DNA of 64,000 bases from Methanoregula sp. SKADARSKE-2 (GTDB taxonomy: Archaea > Halobacteriota > Methanomicrobia > Methanomicrobiales > Methanospirillaceae): the NCBI GenBank assembly GCA_030919125.1, contig CP121470.1, forward strand, positions 868,001-932,000. The letters are read 5' to 3'. How positions within the stretch are numbered: the stretch's first letter is position 1; every line of letters begins with the position of its first letter. The position numbers were made by a program, and so were the translations under genes. Shown here in pieces: positions 8,207 to 17,599 of this stretch. The notes beneath the pieces are model-generated. The model was not told the DNA's origin. It ran no database searches and was given only the letters and a program-made list of their open reading frames with translations.

Positions 8207-8883
8207 TCAGAGCGTGATGAGGAACCCGATCCCAATCGCGGTTCCGATGACAATAACCGTCCACTTGAGCATGCAGGGAGCGATGCAGCCGGCAATGTTT
8301 CCCCCGCTCGCTCCCCCTGCAAGGGCCCCCGCCGCCATGACCAGAGCAACCGGCCAGAGAACCAGCCCCGAGAAGAGGAAGAAGACGGCAGCCGCAATGT
8401 TGACAACCAGCGAGACGCACTGCTTGAGGGCATTGAGCCGGGTGAGGGTATCTTCATAGACCAGTCCCAGCAGAGCAAGAAGAATCACGCTCAGTCCCGC
8501 ACCGAAATACCCACCGTAGACAGCGGCAAGCCCAACCGGGAGGATCGCGCTGCCTCCATCTACTTTCCCGGTTGAAGACCGGGAAGCATGCCTGAGGATC
8601 CAGTCCCGGATCCGGTCCTGCAGTGCGAGGAGTACGACAGCGAAGATATGAGGAACGGGACAAGCCCCCGGAAGAGCTGGGTGCTGATAGAGAGTAACAG
8701 GATGCCCCCAATAAGGCCCCCGATGACCCCGGCAGGGAGGAGGTGGATCAGCCGATTTCGCTGTCCGGCAAGATCTTTTCTCTGGGCAAGAGCCCCGCCA
8801 AGATACCCCGGGCATAAGGCGACCGTGTTGGTAATGTTCGCGGTCACCGGAAACCTGTACAACGCAATGCTGTACATGCTCAT
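8207..8883 (-). pseudogene. TauE/SafE (TSUP) family permease, decayed
   Basis: Two minus-strand frames reconstruct most of a TSUP-type anion exporter. The N-terminal part (to about 8650) contains [19 protein letters not shown], a hallmark of this family, followed by [16 protein letters not shown]. The C-terminal part in another frame contains [17 protein letters not shown] and two further membrane segments, ending F-L-I-T-L. The frame changes near 8645, where F-L-I should join F-A-V-V-L-L. The first membrane helices are missing, with an in-frame stop just upstream of 8883. The gene is therefore truncated as well as frameshifted. Confidence 0.8.
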
Positions 8884-9500
8884 ACCATTCGTTCATTACG
8901 GTATCACCCGGCGGGAGAAGAAGCGGGGGAAGGTCATTTCGTAACCTCCCAGTACAGCACCTGCGAGTATTCCCCCCCCTTTTTTTTAATTGAAAACCGG
9001 GGGGACGTGCGGTACAATTTTTAAAAGTGAGAATTTCCGGCGGAATTTTTTGTGAAAAAATTCGCTCTTCCGCCCCACTTTTTACCTCGGCGATTTCTGG
9101 GTTTTCGTGCAGGCCTCGATCATTTAACGATCGCGGGCTGGAAGAAAAATGTACCCCTGCGTCTCCCCACCCCCTCACTTTTCAGGGTCGTCTGAGGATC
9201 AGTTGAGCCTCCCCGCCTGCCCTTTGTACCCGGAAAATTCAGAAAGCGGAAGTATGGAAATTTTAAACCTGCTCATTGGCTGAGCTCCGGGATGAGAGTT
9301 TCTCCCAACTTCTCCCGCGCATCTTCCACGAGCCCTAGCTCTTCGACGAATAATAGCATTTTCCCTGACTCCCCTCCTTATACCTCGCTGTTACCTGAAG
9401 TACCCTTCATCGGGTACCTTAATCCCCGACACAAACATACCAGAGAGGATAACGAATAACCCATTTATTTTACGATCGTACCGGAAAGGGGTGCTTCCCG
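8884..9500. other. Gene-free interval
   Basis: About 600 bp between the permease remnant and the IS element. It contains pyrimidine- and A/T-rich tracts (a run of T near 8982) but no supportable gene, RNA or repeat. It may hold decayed upstream sequence of the permease gene and the uncertain right end of the IS. Confidence 0.5.
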
Positions 9501-9539
9501 AGCGTTCGGTTTGCCCCAATTTTACAAAATAGCACCAAT

Positions 9540-10617
9540 GTGAGTGGGTCTATGTATCCGGTTCTTGCATTTTCAGGCCACATTTCAGTTTTTTGTCGAG
9601 AGCATCCGCTCAAGAACTCCTTGTTTTTTGAGGGTTGCGAGTTGAAACCGGTTAAAGCAGAAGGCCGAGAACAGCATTTTGGTATGCACCCTGAGAACGG
9701 TTGTGACTTTGGTATGAGCAGAATGGAACACATTCTTGATGATGGCATATGGGCGTTCCCCGGGAGATAGGATTCGAGAGATTCGAGCGTTTTTGAGAAC
9801 ATCGCGGATACCGATCGGATGCCCACGAACACCCCGTTGCATGGTGGTGTTGAAACCTTTTGTTTTGGTACCGAAATATCCTCGGTCACGGTAGATCACC
9901 TCTCCTTCGTTCGACAGGTCGATTTGCGAATCGTGGGTTGAGGCAGTTGTAACCTCGAGAGCCCGGATCAGTCCGAAGTCACAATCCTCTTTGGTATGGA
10001 GTTTGTATCCAAAATAAGATTTCTTGCCCTTTATCGCCCATGTTCCATCCCGGCTTCTTCGAGTTTTTGCAGCATCACCCCGGGGTGTATTCGTTGAAGC
10101 ATGACCGGGCTCTGAAGTGATGAAAGTCGCATCCTGAATGGTGCCTTTTTTGATTTTCAGACATTGTGCATCGAGTTGTCGCTGGAGCTCATCCCAAATA
10201 GCCTTATCCTTTCCGGTCTTTGCCAACCGCTCCCGGAAATACCAGACGGTGGTCTGATCCGGGACCTTGTTAGGATACCCGAGGAATTTCATAAATGATA
10301 TGCGATCATTGGCCTGACGCTCAAGTTCGGGATCGGACAGGCTGTACATCGACTGGAGTACCAGCATCTTAACCATGAGAACGATATCAATATTCGGTCG
10401 ACCGCCCTCTTCGGTCTGGTTTCGATACAGACCTCCCACTACCGTCAGAAACCTCTCCCAATTGATTAATGTCGAAAATCCATCAAGCCGATCCCCGAGT
10501 CGTTTGATACTCTCATACCGCTTCTCGAGCGCAAAATCAACCAGATTTTCCATACTCGTCATTGATCGTACTAAGATAAAGTACTACCGGCTACAGGGGG
10601 AATTTTTCAGAATTCTC
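9540..10617 (-). mobile_element. IS5-family insertion sequence, full-length copy
   Basis: The upstream (high-coordinate) boundary is placed at about 10617 because homology with the truncated copy ends there. The downstream end is not firmly placed: I could not find a convincing matching terminal inverted repeat beyond the transposase stop at 9585. The leader between the boundary and the start codon contains an imperfect palindrome near 10569-10585 that is shared with the other copy. Confidence 0.65.
9585..10562 (-). CDS. IS5-family transposase
   Basis: 325 residues and apparently intact. The N-terminal domain includes G-R-P-N-I-D-I-V-L-M-V-K-M-L-V-L-Q and the D-Q-T-T-V-W-Y-F-R-E-R-L block typical of IS5 transposases. 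The DDE core is visible: D in Q-D-A-T-F-I, then Y-F-G-Y-K-L-H-T-K-E-D, D in I-Y-R-D-R-G-Y-F-G-T, and the E-R-P-Y-A-I-I-K-N-V-F region for the final acidic residue. It could mobilise its own element. A truncated second copy lies at 1326-1650 in the opposite orientation. Confidence 0.92.
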   Translation of the reverse strand: MTSMENLVDFALEKRYESIKRLGDRLDGFSTLINWERFLTVVGGLYRNQTEEGGRPNIDIVLMVKMLVLQSMYSLSDPELERQANDRISFMKFLGYPNKVPDQTTVWYFRERLAKTGKDKAIWDELQRQLDAQCLKIKKGTIQDATFITSEPGHASTNTPRGDAAKTRRSRDGTWAIKGKKSYFGYKLHTKEDCDFGLIRALEVTTASTHDSQIDLSNEGEVIYRDRGYFGTKTKGFNTTMQRGVRGHPIGIRDVLKNARISRILSPGERPYAIIKNVFHSAHTKVTTVLRVHTKMLFSAFCFNRFQLATLKKQGVLERMLSTKN

Positions 10618-10722
10618 CAGAATAAAGGAGCCGCAAACCGGAATTTCCGCACCTCATGAACAGCAGTGAATTCCGGTATCCGGAACGCTATTTGCCCAAA
10701 CACTTATTACCCATCACTGTCC

Positions 10723-10733
10723 ATATTATAAAG
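10723..10733 (+). promoter_or_regulatory. TATA box upstream of tRNA-Ser / rpS13 operon
   Basis: ATATTATAAAG lies about 65-70 bp before the tRNA-Ser gene, in a suitable place to drive the tRNA and possibly the whole ribosomal-protein block. The interval 10618-10722 shows no gene. Confidence 0.5.
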
Positions 10734-10795
10734 CACCATTCATGGAGCAGTGACTATTCACTGCGAGTGTCTGTAGTAAGATGCGAGATTCCTCT

Positions 10796-10879
10796 GTTGA
10801 GGTAGCCAAGCCTGGTATGGCGCAGGTTTGCTAAACCTGTGTCCGAAAGGACTCGGGAGTTCAAATCTCCCCCTCAGCG
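10796..10879 (+). tRNA. tRNA-Ser (GCT anticodon)
   Basis: Class II tRNA of about 84 nt. The acceptor strand GTTGAGG pairs with CCTCAGC (one G-T pair) and the discriminator is G. The anticodon stem CAGGT/ACCTG encloses loop TTGCTAA, giving anticodon GCT. A variable arm and a standard T arm (GGGAG-TTCAAAT-CTCCC) follow. CCA is not encoded. It ends 34 bp before rpS13. Confidence 0.93.
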
Positions 10880-10913
10880 TTTAAAGAGACAATCTCACAA
10901 TCGAGGGGATTGG

Positions 10914-11375
10914 ATGGCTCAGGAAGAAGAGATACGATATTTCGTAAGGGTTGGTACCACCGATCTGGACGGTACCAAGTCAGTGAGAGTTGCGCTGACC
11001 GGAATCACGGGCGTTGGGAGACATACCTCCATGATCATCTCCCGTATGGCCGATGTCGACGAACTTGCCCTTCTGGGTAAGCTTGACGAGGCATCCGTCA
11101 ACCGGATACGCGCAGCGGTTGAAGCGTACGCATCGAAGATCCCAACGTGGATGGCGAACCGTCCCAAGGACATCTACACCGGAGAGACAAAACACCTCTT
11201 TGGTGGCGACATTGCCCTTACCCGGGATGAAGACGTCAATCTCATGAGGAAGATCCGCTGCTACAAGGGCATCCGGCATGAGACTGGCCAGAAGGTTCGC
11301 GGACAGCGCACGAAATCGACCGGAAGAACCGGAACGACTGTCGGTGTGAAGAGGAAGACAACAGGTGGAAGCTAA
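10914..11375 (+). CDS. rps13: 30S ribosomal protein S13
   Basis: 153 residues. I chose the ATG at 10914, preceded by GAGGGGAT, because the longer frame from 10839 runs through the tRNA gene. It shows the archaeal S13 pattern: [12 protein letters not shown] near the start, the helix-hairpin-helix I-T-G-V-G-R-H-T, and the basic tail with [19 protein letters not shown]13 lies in the head of the small subunit and contacts the large subunit. First protein gene of the cluster; the next start follows two bases after its stop. Confidence 0.97.
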   Translation: MAQEEEIRYFVRVGTTDLDGTKSVRVALTGITGVGRHTSMIISRMADVDELALLGKLDEASVNRIRAAVEAYASKIPTWMANRPKDIYTGETKHLFGGDIALTRDEDVNLMRKIRCYKGIRHETGQKVRGQRTKSTGRTGTTVGVKRKTTGGS

Positions 11376-11377
11376 TC

Positions 11378-11968
11378 ATGGGATACCCAGGCAAGAACCA
11401 CAAGTCCTACCAGACCCCAAAGCGCCCCTTCGAGAAGATGCGGATCGAAGAAGAGACCCGCCTCGTCATCGAATACGGGCTCCGCAACAAGCGTGAGGTC
11501 TGGAAAGCACAGGCAATCCTCCGCAAGTACCGCAAGGGCGCCCGTGAGCTCCTCGCCCTGATGTCCGGTGCAATGGACCGGGCACTCTTCGATGCGAAGA
11601 AGGCCGAGCTCATCACGTCCATGCAGCGCCAGGGCCTCCTTGGCCCCGATGCGGATATCGACGACGTCCTTTCGCTCAAACTTCAGGTAGCGCTCGAACG
11701 CCGCTTGCAGTCGATTGTGTACCGCAAGGGTCTGGCACGCTCGCCGAAGCAGGCACGCCAGATGGTTACCCACGGCCACATCGCGATCGGCGGCCGGCGT
11801 ATTACCATACCGAGCTACCGTGTCTCACGCGTTGAAGAGTTACAGATTTCCTACTACGGAGCATCCCCCTTCACCAGCGAATCCAACCCGGAGAAGATCC
11901 GGATAGCAAAGCCCGCATCCAACCCGAAGATGCCCCCGAGCACCGGGTACGAGAGGAGAGGTAGGTAA
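11378..11968 (+). CDS. rps4: 30S ribosomal protein S4
   Basis: 196 residues starting M-G-Y-P-G-K-N-H-K, a typical archaeal S4/S9e N-terminus. The S4 RNA-binding domain is recognisable in the second half: [27 protein letters not shown] in two parts around residues 128-150. The C-terminal tail is basic. S4 nucleates small-subunit assembly by binding the 5' domain of 16S rRNA. It sits between rpS13 and rpS11 as in most Euryarchaeota. Confidence 0.97.
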   Translation: MGYPGKNHKSYQTPKRPFEKMRIEEETRLVIEYGLRNKREVWKAQAILRKYRKGARELLALMSGAMDRALFDAKKAELITSMQRQGLLGPDADIDDVLSLKLQVALERRLQSIVYRKGLARSPKQARQMVTHGHIAIGGRRITIPSYRVSRVEELQISYYGASPFTSESNPEKIRIAKPASNPKMPPSTGYERRGR

Positions 11969-11969
11969 G

Positions 11970-12365
11970 ATGGCAAACGAGAAGGAGAAGTGGGGCGTTG
12001 CACATATTTTCGCCTCCTTCAACAACACGATCATCACCATCACCGACCTCTCTGGCGCAGAGACCGTAACCAAGTCGAGCGGTGGCATGGTCGTCAAGCA
12101 GGACCGGAACGAGTCCTCGCCGTACGCGGCAATGCAGATGGCATCGAACGTCGCCCAGAGTGCCCGTGAGAAGGGTATAGTCGGCGTCCATGTCAAGGTC
12201 CGTGCACCCGGCCAGGGGAAGCAGCGCAGTCCCGGCCCAGGAGCCCAGGCAGCGATCCGGGCACTCGCACGTGCCGGCATGCGCATCGGTCGCATCGAAG
12301 ATGTCACCCCGATCCCCCACGACTCATGCCGCCCCAAGGGTGGACGACGTGGAAGGAGAGTGTGA
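11970..12365 (+). CDS. rps11: 30S ribosomal protein S11
   Basis: 131 residues. Typical S11 sequence includes [21 protein letters not shown] and the C-terminal [23 protein letters not shown], read in two parts. It binds 16S rRNA at the platform near the mRNA exit. It starts directly after rpS4 (stop 11966-11968) and its stop shares a base with the rpoD start (TGATG at 12363-12367), indicating translational coupling. Confidence 0.97.
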   Translation: MANEKEKWGVAHIFASFNNTIITITDLSGAETVTKSSGGMVVKQDRNESSPYAAMQMASNVAQSAREKGIVGVHVKVRAPGQGKQRSPGPGAQAAIRALARAGMRIGRIEDVTPIPHDSCRPKGGRRGRRV

Positions 12366-13195
12366 TGGAGATAGTGTTCGCCAGTCTGGACGATACCCTC
12401 GCACGATTCACATTATCGGGAGCGAGCCCCGCCTTTGCAAACGCCTTCCGGCGCGCAATGATTGGTGAAGTGCCAACCCTCGCCATCGAGGATGTGCGCA
12501 TCTATGATAACACGAGCGCACTCTTCGACGAGATGCTGGCCCACCGTCTCGGGCTCATTCCCATCAGGACCGACCTTTCAACCTACTCAACGCAGGAGAC
12601 GTGTGCGTGCGGCGGCGCGGGATGCCCGGGCTGTACTGTTACCTACACCCTGAGCGTCGAGGGCCCCAAGATGGTCATGTCAAGTGACCTCATCCCGCAG
12701 GATCCGAAAGCAGCCCCGGTGTTCGAGAACATCCCTATCGTGAAACTCACGAAAGGGCAGAAACTCGTCATTGAGGCAAAAGCAATCCTCAACACCGGCA
12801 GGGCGCATGCAAAGTGGCAGGCGACCCTTGTCTGTGGATACAAGAACCACCCGGTCGTCACTATCAGCGATGCCTGTGACGCCTGCGGTCTCTGTGTCGA
12901 GGAATGCCCGCGGGATGTCCTTGAGTCGAAAGGAAAGAAAGTTTCTGTTGCCGAAGGAGAGCTCTCCAACTGCTCGATGTGCAAGCTCTGTGAACGGGCC
13001 TGTCTCGCAAGCGGTATCGGTGACGAGCCGGCAATCAGGATCACCGCCCAACCCGACCGGTTTATCTTTGTGGTCGAGAGCGACGGGTCGATGCCGGTCA
13101 AAGAGATCATGAACCGTGCACTGAACTTCATCAGGGATCAGTCAGATGAACTGGAGAAACAGTTAGGCGAAATATCAGGGGATGAAAAGAAATGA
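12365..13195 (+). CDS. rpoD: RNA polymerase subunit D with two 4Fe-4S motifs
   Basis: 276 residues from ATG 12365, overlapping the rpS11 stop. RpoD is the archaeal RPB3/alpha-like subunit that forms the D-L platform for polymerase assembly. The N-terminal dimerisation region has F-A-N-A-F-R-R-A-M-I-G-E-V-P and H-R-L-G-L-I-P. A cysteine motif C-A-C-G-G-A-G-C-P-G-C lies near residue 80. The insert carries two complete ferredoxin-type motifs, C-D-A-C-G-L-C-V-E-E-C-P and C-S-M-C-K-L-C-E-R-A-C, enough for two 4Fe-4S clusters; many archaea keep one or none. The end overlaps rpL18e by four bases. Confidence 0.97.
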   Translation: MEIVFASLDDTLARFTLSGASPAFANAFRRAMIGEVPTLAIEDVRIYDNTSALFDEMLAHRLGLIPIRTDLSTYSTQETCACGGAGCPGCTVTYTLSVEGPKMVMSSDLIPQDPKAAPVFENIPIVKLTKGQKLVIEAKAILNTGRAHAKWQATLVCGYKNHPVVTISDACDACGLCVEECPRDVLESKGKKVSVAEGELSNCSMCKLCERACLASGIGDEPAIRITAQPDRFIFVVESDGSMPVKEIMNRALNFIRDQSDELEKQLGEISGDEKK

Positions 13196-13557
13196 CAAGA
13201 ATTGTAGAGAAGACGAACCCCCGTCTTACCACCCTCATCGCACTCTTGAAGAACAAGTCAAGGGAGAATGAGGTGAAGATCTGGCGCGAGATCGCAAGCA
13301 GGCTCGAGACCCCGAACCGGAATTACGCAGAGGTCAACCTGTCGAAGATCAACCGTTACGCTCAGGATGGAGAGACGATAATCGTCCCCGGCAAGGTCCT
13401 GGGAAGCGGTACGCTGGAGCAGTCCGTGAAAGTTGCAGCGCTGAATTTCTCGGCATCGGCAACCAGCAAGATCACCGAAGCAAAAGGGCAGTGCATGACC
13501 ATCGAGCAGCTCCTGCGGGACAACCCTAATGGAAGCGGCGTCCGGATCCTGAGGTGA
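13192..13557 (+). CDS. rpl18e: 50S ribosomal protein L18e
   Basis: 121 residues with the L18e/L15P pattern: N-P-R-L-T-T-L-I-A-L-L-K-N-K-S, E-V-K-I-W-R-E-I-A-S-R-L, N-L-S-K-I-N-R-Y and I-I-V-P-G-K-V-L-G-S-G. It starts within the ATGA overlap of rpoD. It is a large-subunit protein present in archaea and eukaryotes and absent from bacteria. Confidence 0.96.
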   Translation: MTRIVEKTNPRLTTLIALLKNKSRENEVKIWREIASRLETPNRNYAEVNLSKINRYAQDGETIIVPGKVLGSGTLEQSVKVAALNFSASATSKITEAKGQCMTIEQLLRDNPNGSGVRILR

Positions 13558-13565
13558 AATAGATT

Positions 13566-13994
13566 ATGGTTACAGTAATCAACGGCGACGGACTCCTCCT
13601 CGGAAGGCTTGCAAGTGTTCTCGCACAGCGTGCTCTCGCCGGAGAGAAGATCGCGATCGTCAACGTAGAGAAAGTGATCATCTCCGGCAGCCGTGCCCGC
13701 GTGCTCGCCAACTACCGTCACAAGAGGGAACGTGGCGCCTCCGGTAACCGCTGGGGCCCCTTCGTCCCGCGGCGGCCCGATCATCTCATGAAGCGGACCA
13801 TCCGCGGTATGCTCCCGTACAAACGCCCCCGCGGTGTCGAGGCATTCAAGAACATCAAGGCGTATGTCGGTGTCCCTGCAGAGTTTGCCGGTGCGGCGAT
13901 GGAACAGCCGGAAGAAGTGCACATGAACCGTCTGAACAACCCGAACCATGTCACGCTCGGTGCAGTGTGCACATTCCTCGGAGCAAAGTTCTAA
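13566..13994 (+). CDS. rpl13: 50S ribosomal protein L13
   Basis: 142 residues. Typical L13 sequence includes [16 protein letters not shown] near the start and [17 protein letters not shown] near the middle. It binds 23S rRNA early in large-subunit assembly. It lies eight bases after rpL18e and ten bases before rpS9, the standard archaeal order. Confidence 0.96.
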   Translation: MVTVINGDGLLLGRLASVLAQRALAGEKIAIVNVEKVIISGSRARVLANYRHKRERGASGNRWGPFVPRRPDHLMKRTIRGMLPYKRPRGVEAFKNIKAYVGVPAEFAGAAMEQPEEVHMNRLNNPNHVTLGAVCTFLGAKF

Positions 13995-14004
13995 GGTGGT
14001 CACG

Positions 14005-14406
14005 ATGGTAAAGATCATTAACACAAGCGGAAAACGCAAGACGGCGATCGCACGTGCGACCCTGAAGGCGGGAAAAGGCGTGATCCGGGTCAACTCCGTG
14101 CCCCTTGAGAAGTACGGCACCGATGTCACCCGGATGAAGATCTCCGAGCCCCTCCTCCTTGTCCCCTCCGCAGTCAACGGCGTCGATGTAACCATCGATG
14201 TCGCGGGCGGCGGTGTCATGGGACAGGCTGAGGCGGTCAGGACAGCACTCGCCCGCGGCATTGTCCTGTGGCACAACGATCCCCAGATGAAGGATATCTA
14301 CCTTACGTACGACAGAACCCTCCTTGTCAACGACTCGCGCCAGAAGGAAGCGAAGAAGCCTCACGGCCGTGGCGCACGCAAGAAGTTCCAAAAGTCTTAT
14401 CGTTAA
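14005..14406 (+). CDS. rps9: 30S ribosomal protein S9
   Basis: 133 residues. The ATG at 14005, after AAGGTGGTCACG, gives the usual M-V-K-I-I-N-T-S-G-K-R-K-T-A-I-A-R start; the longer upstream frame overlaps rpL13 and is rejected. The C-terminus R-G-A-R-K-K-F-Q-K-S-Y-R is the conserved basic tail that reaches toward the P-site tRNA. Confidence 0.97.
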   Translation: MVKIINTSGKRKTAIARATLKAGKGVIRVNSVPLEKYGTDVTRMKISEPLLLVPSAVNGVDVTIDVAGGGVMGQAEAVRTALARGIVLWHNDPQMKDIYLTYDRTLLVNDSRQKEAKKPHGRGARKKFQKSYR

Positions 14407-14436
14407 GCCAAAAGATATGATGAGAGGTCGAAAATC

Positions 14437-14625
14437 TTGATACCCGTACGATGTTTCACCTGTGGAAAACCAATATCCACCAGCTGGGATGAGTTCAGGC
14501 AGAGGCGGGAGAGAGGCGAGGATCCCAAAAAGATCCTCGACGATCTCAACATTTCCCGGTACTGCTGCCGCAGAATGCTCCTTACGCACAAGGAGATTAT
14601 TGACGAACTCAACCCGTACCAGTAA
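14437..14625 (+). CDS. rpoN: RNA polymerase subunit N, TTG start
   Basis: 62 residues starting at TTG 14437 (TTG-ATA-CCC-GTA-CGA gives M-I-P-V-R, the invariant RpoN N-terminus). The zinc site is the archaeal one: C-F-T-C-G near residues 6-10 and C-C-R-R-M near residues 43-47. RpoN corresponds to RPB10 and helps anchor the D-L assembly platform. AGAGGTCG precedes the start. Confidence 0.96.
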   Translation: MIPVRCFTCGKPISTSWDEFRQRRERGEDPKKILDDLNISRYCCRRMLLTHKEIIDELNPYQ

Positions 14626-14642
14626 GATCGACACATGAACGA

Positions 14643-14717
14643 GGGGTCGTAGGGTAGCCTGGACCATCCTATTGCGTTCGGGACGCAGTGACCTGAGTTC
14701 GAATCTCAGCGACCCCA
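14643..14717 (+). tRNA. tRNA-Pro (CGG anticodon)
   Basis: About 75 nt. The acceptor GGGGTCG pairs perfectly with CGACCCC and the discriminator is A. The anticodon stem TTGCG/CGCAG (one T-G pair) encloses TTCGGGA, giving anticodon CGG. The T arm is TGAG-TTCGAAT-CTCA. No CCA is encoded. It lies between rpoN and rpoK. Confidence 0.94.
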
Positions 14718-14769
14718 TTCCCAATTGCAAAAAATTATTCAAAAATTATCATTTTCGAGGACCATAACA

Positions 14770-14943
14770 ATGCAGATGCAGGTTTACACCCGGTACGAGC
14801 GGGCGAGAATTATTGGAGCAAGGGCTCTGCAGATATCAATGGGTGCTCCGTTACTTGTCACGACGACACGGATCGATCCGCTGGAGATTGCGATCGAGGA
14901 ATACAGCAACAACACCATCCCCATTACGGTAAAGAGGAAGTAG
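14770..14943 (+). CDS. rpoK: RNA polymerase subunit K
   Basis: 57 residues from ATG 14770. The sequence [21 protein letters not shown] is the RpoK/RPB6/omega signature, followed by D-P-L-E-I-A-I-E-E. The in-frame upstream extension reaches toward the tRNA and is not typical of the family. RpoK stabilises the largest subunit in the polymerase clamp region. Confidence 0.96.
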   Translation: MQMQVYTRYERARIIGARALQISMGAPLLVTTTRIDPLEIAIEEYSNNTIPITVKRK

Positions 14944-14949
14944 AAAAGC

Positions 14950-16137
14950 ATGACGGCCATTGAGGTAATCGAGCTGCGGACGATCCAGGACAGCCGGGGG
15001 AACCCGACGGTCGAAGCCGACATCTATACCCAGAGCGGGTATGGCAGATCGGCAGCCCCGAGCGGTGCCAGCACGGGCACGCTCGAGGCACAGGTCAAGG
15101 CGCCGAAAGAAGCGGTCGAGAATGCTCTCCAGAACGTTATCCCGGCGCTTATTGGCATGGACTCTGCCGATCAGGAGAGTTTCGATGACCAGCTCCGGGA
15201 TCTCGATGGGACGGTAAACTTCTCCGAGATCGGTGCGAACATTGCGGTAGCACTCTCCCTTGCGAATGCGAAGGCTGCAGCCTCATCGATGGGTATGCCG
15301 CTCTTCCGTTACCTGGGCGGGGCGTTTGCAAACGAGATGCCGCTCCCGCTCGGGAACATTATCGGCGGCGGGGCGCATGCCGAGAATGCGACCGAGATTC
15401 AGGAATTCCTTGTCGTTCCGGGAGATACTGTGGATGCAGAGGAAGCAGTCTTTGCAAATGCAGCCATCCACCGGAATGTGAAGCAGCTCCTCGCAAAACG
15501 CGGAAAATCCTGCGGCAAGGGTGATGAGGGTGCGTGGGCACCGCAGATTGACGATGCCCTCGCATTTGAGCTCATTGCCGAGGCGACCGGACTCGTAAAA
15601 GACGAGATGAATATCACGGTCGATATGGGTATCGACGTGGCCGCGAGCCAGATGTGGGATGGGGAAGGATACAGATACCGCGGGCAGGTCCGGTCTACTG
15701 AAGAGCAGGTCGCCTATATCGCGGAGCTCGTGGACAAGTACAATCTTGTCTACGTTGAAGACCCCCTCCACGAGAATGACTACGACGCATTCTCCGACCT
15801 CAACAACCTGGTCGGGGACCGCTGCCTTGTCTGCGGTGACGATATCTTTGTCACGCAGGTCGACAGGATCCAGCAGGGTATCGATACCGATGCCGCAAAC
15901 TGCGTCCTGATAAAACCCAACCAGGTGGGGACACTGACTGACACCTATGAGGCTGTCCGTCTTGCCCACACCCATGGTCTCGACACGGTGATGAGTCACC
16001 GTTCGGGCGAGACTACCGATACGACTATCGCTCACCTTGCCACCGCATTCTCCTGCGTCTTCTTGAAATGCGGTGTAGTTGGCGGAGAACGCATCGCCAA
16101 ACTGAATGAACTCATACGCATAGAGGAACAGTTATGA
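14950..16137 (+). CDS. eno: Enolase
   Basis: 395 residues, slightly shorter than bacterial enolases (about 430). It interconverts 2-phosphoglycerate and phosphoenolpyruvate. Recognisable are [11 protein letters not shown] near the N-terminus, P-S-G-A-S-T-G, the metal and base residues within Y-V-E-D-P-L and G-D-D-I-F-V-T, the signature [13 protein letters not shown] with its catalytic lysine, and S-H-R-S-G-E-T-T-D. It begins six bases after rpoK; the stop overlaps the rpS2 start. Confidence 0.96.
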   Translation: MTAIEVIELRTIQDSRGNPTVEADIYTQSGYGRSAAPSGASTGTLEAQVKAPKEAVENALQNVIPALIGMDSADQESFDDQLRDLDGTVNFSEIGANIAVALSLANAKAAASSMGMPLFRYLGGAFANEMPLPLGNIIGGGAHAENATEIQEFLVVPGDTVDAEEAVFANAAIHRNVKQLLAKRGKSCGKGDEGAWAPQIDDALAFELIAEATGLVKDEMNITVDMGIDVAASQMWDGEGYRYRGQVRSTEEQVAYIAELVDKYNLVYVEDPLHENDYDAFSDLNNLVGDRCLVCGDDIFVTQVDRIQQGIDTDAANCVLIKPNQVGTLTDTYEAVRLAHTHGLDTVMSHRSGETTDTTIAHLATAFSCVFLKCGVVGGERIAKLNELIRIEEQL

Positions 16138-16742
16138 CAGTAAACGAGATGGAAATTGAATTAAAAGAACCGCTCATCCCCGTCGAGGAATACTTAGCAA
16201 CCGGCGTCCACATCGGTACCCAGCAGAAGAGCGAGGACATGAAGAAGTTCATCTACCGCGTCCGCGGCGATGGGTTGTATATCCTTGATATCCGCGAGAC
16301 CGATGCCCGGATCAAGACGACCGCGAAATTCTTAAACCAGTACGAGGCCCCCAATATCCTCGTGGTCACCTCCCGGCAGTACGGGCAGTACCCCGCCAAG
16401 AAGTTCGCAGACACGATCGGCGCAATGTCAGCAACCGGCCGGTTCATCCCCGGTCTCCTGACAAACCCTGTCCTTGAAGGGTATATCGAGCCCGAAGCTA
16501 TCGTTGTCACCGACCCGATCGGCGATGCACAGGTCATCAACGAGGCAGTCCAGTGCGGGATCCCGGTCGTTGCGCTCTGCGACACCAACAACATGACAAA
16601 GTTCGTGGACCTTGTCATCCCGACCAACAATAAGGGTCGCAAGGCACTCTCAATGATCTACTTCCTGCTCACCCGCGAGATGCTCCGGCTCCGCGGCATC
16701 TCGACGGCACTCACCCCTGAAGACTTCGAGACTGAGTTCTAA
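16134..16742 (+). CDS. rps2: 30S ribosomal protein S2
   Basis: 202 residues, the compact archaeal form. It shows [11 protein letters not shown] near the start, F-I-P-G-L-L-T-N-P near the middle and [14 protein letters not shown] plus C-D-T-N-N in the second half. It starts inside the eno stop (ATGA at 16134-16137). The rpoK-eno-rpS2-MEMO order is common in Euryarchaeota. About 67 bp without other features precede the next gene. Confidence 0.96.
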   Translation: MTVNEMEIELKEPLIPVEEYLATGVHIGTQQKSEDMKKFIYRVRGDGLYILDIRETDARIKTTAKFLNQYEAPNILVVTSRQYGQYPAKKFADTIGAMSATGRFIPGLLTNPVLEGYIEPEAIVVTDPIGDAQVINEAVQCGIPVVALCDTNNMTKFVDLVIPTNNKGRKALSMIYFLLTREMLRLRGISTALTPEDFETEF

Positions 16743-16809
16743 TACCGGTATACCCCTTTTTCCGGACACCGATTGTTAGATATAATAGAATGACCAGAGG
16801 GTTGATCCG

Positions 16810-17598
16810 ATGAAGATGCGTACATGCGCAGTGGCCGGCATGTTCTATCCGGGAGATCGCCCGCATCTCGAACAGCTTCTTGCGAAGTTTTTCGGGATTG
16901 TTACGGCTGCAGGGGATTCCTGTGGGATAGTCTCGCCCCACGGGGGGTATATCTATTCCGGGGAGATCGCAGCAAACGCATTCTCCACGATCTCACCTGA
17001 TTTTTCCGGCACATTTGTCGTAATCGGCCCCTCCCATCGCGGGTATCTCACATGCGTGTCGCAGGTTCCTTGGGAGACGCCACTCGGCCCCCTCGAAACG
17101 GACATAGAGTTTGTCAGTGCGCTCGATATCGAGGGGGACGAGTTTTCCCACCGGGACGAGCACTCGCTCGAGGTTCAGATGCCGTTTATCCGGTACCGGT
17201 TCCCCAAAGCCCGGATCGCACCGATCCTGATGGGGCACCAGGATGCACGGAGCGCCGCGACCCTCGCGGAGAAGGTCGTGAACGCTGTCCGGCTGACGAA
17301 ACGGGATGTGCGGATCGTGGCATCGAGCGACTTCTCCCACTATGTGACCGAGGAGAAGGCACGATCCGGCGATCTCTACGCGATCGAGGCATTGAAAGGG
17401 CTGGACGTAACGGAGTTCTACCGGAGAATCGGGGAGAAGGGCCTCTCGGCATGCGGGTATGGTCCGATTGCGGCGATGGTGCTTGCATGCGGGAAGATGG
17501 GGGCAAAAGCTGCCCGGCTCGTGCGCTATGCAACGAGCGGCGATGTGACGGGAGACCGTCGTGATGTCGTGGGATATGCGGCCATTGCGGTGATGTAG
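16810..17598 (+). CDS. MEMO1 / AmmeMemoRadiSam B family protein
   Basis: 262 residues. MEMO-family motifs are R-T-C-A-V-A-G-M-F-Y-P near the N-terminus, S-P-H-G-G-Y-I-Y-S-G, V-I-G-P-S-H-R-G, H-S-L-E-V-Q-M-P-F and S-D-F-S-H-Y. The three histidines (S-P-H-G-G, P-S-H and H-S-L-E or D-F-S-H) match the catalytic or metal site of the extradiol-dioxygenase-like fold. In methanogens it is almost always next to mevalonate kinase, as here, but its reaction is not established. The mvk start follows one base after its stop. Confidence 0.92.
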   Translation: MKMRTCAVAGMFYPGDRPHLEQLLAKFFGIVTAAGDSCGIVSPHGGYIYSGEIAANAFSTISPDFSGTFVVIGPSHRGYLTCVSQVPWETPLGPLETDIEFVSALDIEGDEFSHRDEHSLEVQMPFIRYRFPKARIAPILMGHQDARSAATLAEKVVNAVRLTKRDVRIVASSDFSHYVTEEKARSGDLYAIEALKGLDVTEFYRRIGEKGLSACGYGPIAAMVLACGKMGAKAARLVRYATSGDVTGDRRDVVGYAAIAVM

Positions 17599-17599
17599 G

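Noticed and set aside
9470-9585. Terminal inverted repeat for the IS5 right end
   Set aside because: I compared this region with the left end (GAATTCTGAAAAATTCC) and found no convincing match, so the boundary is left approximate.
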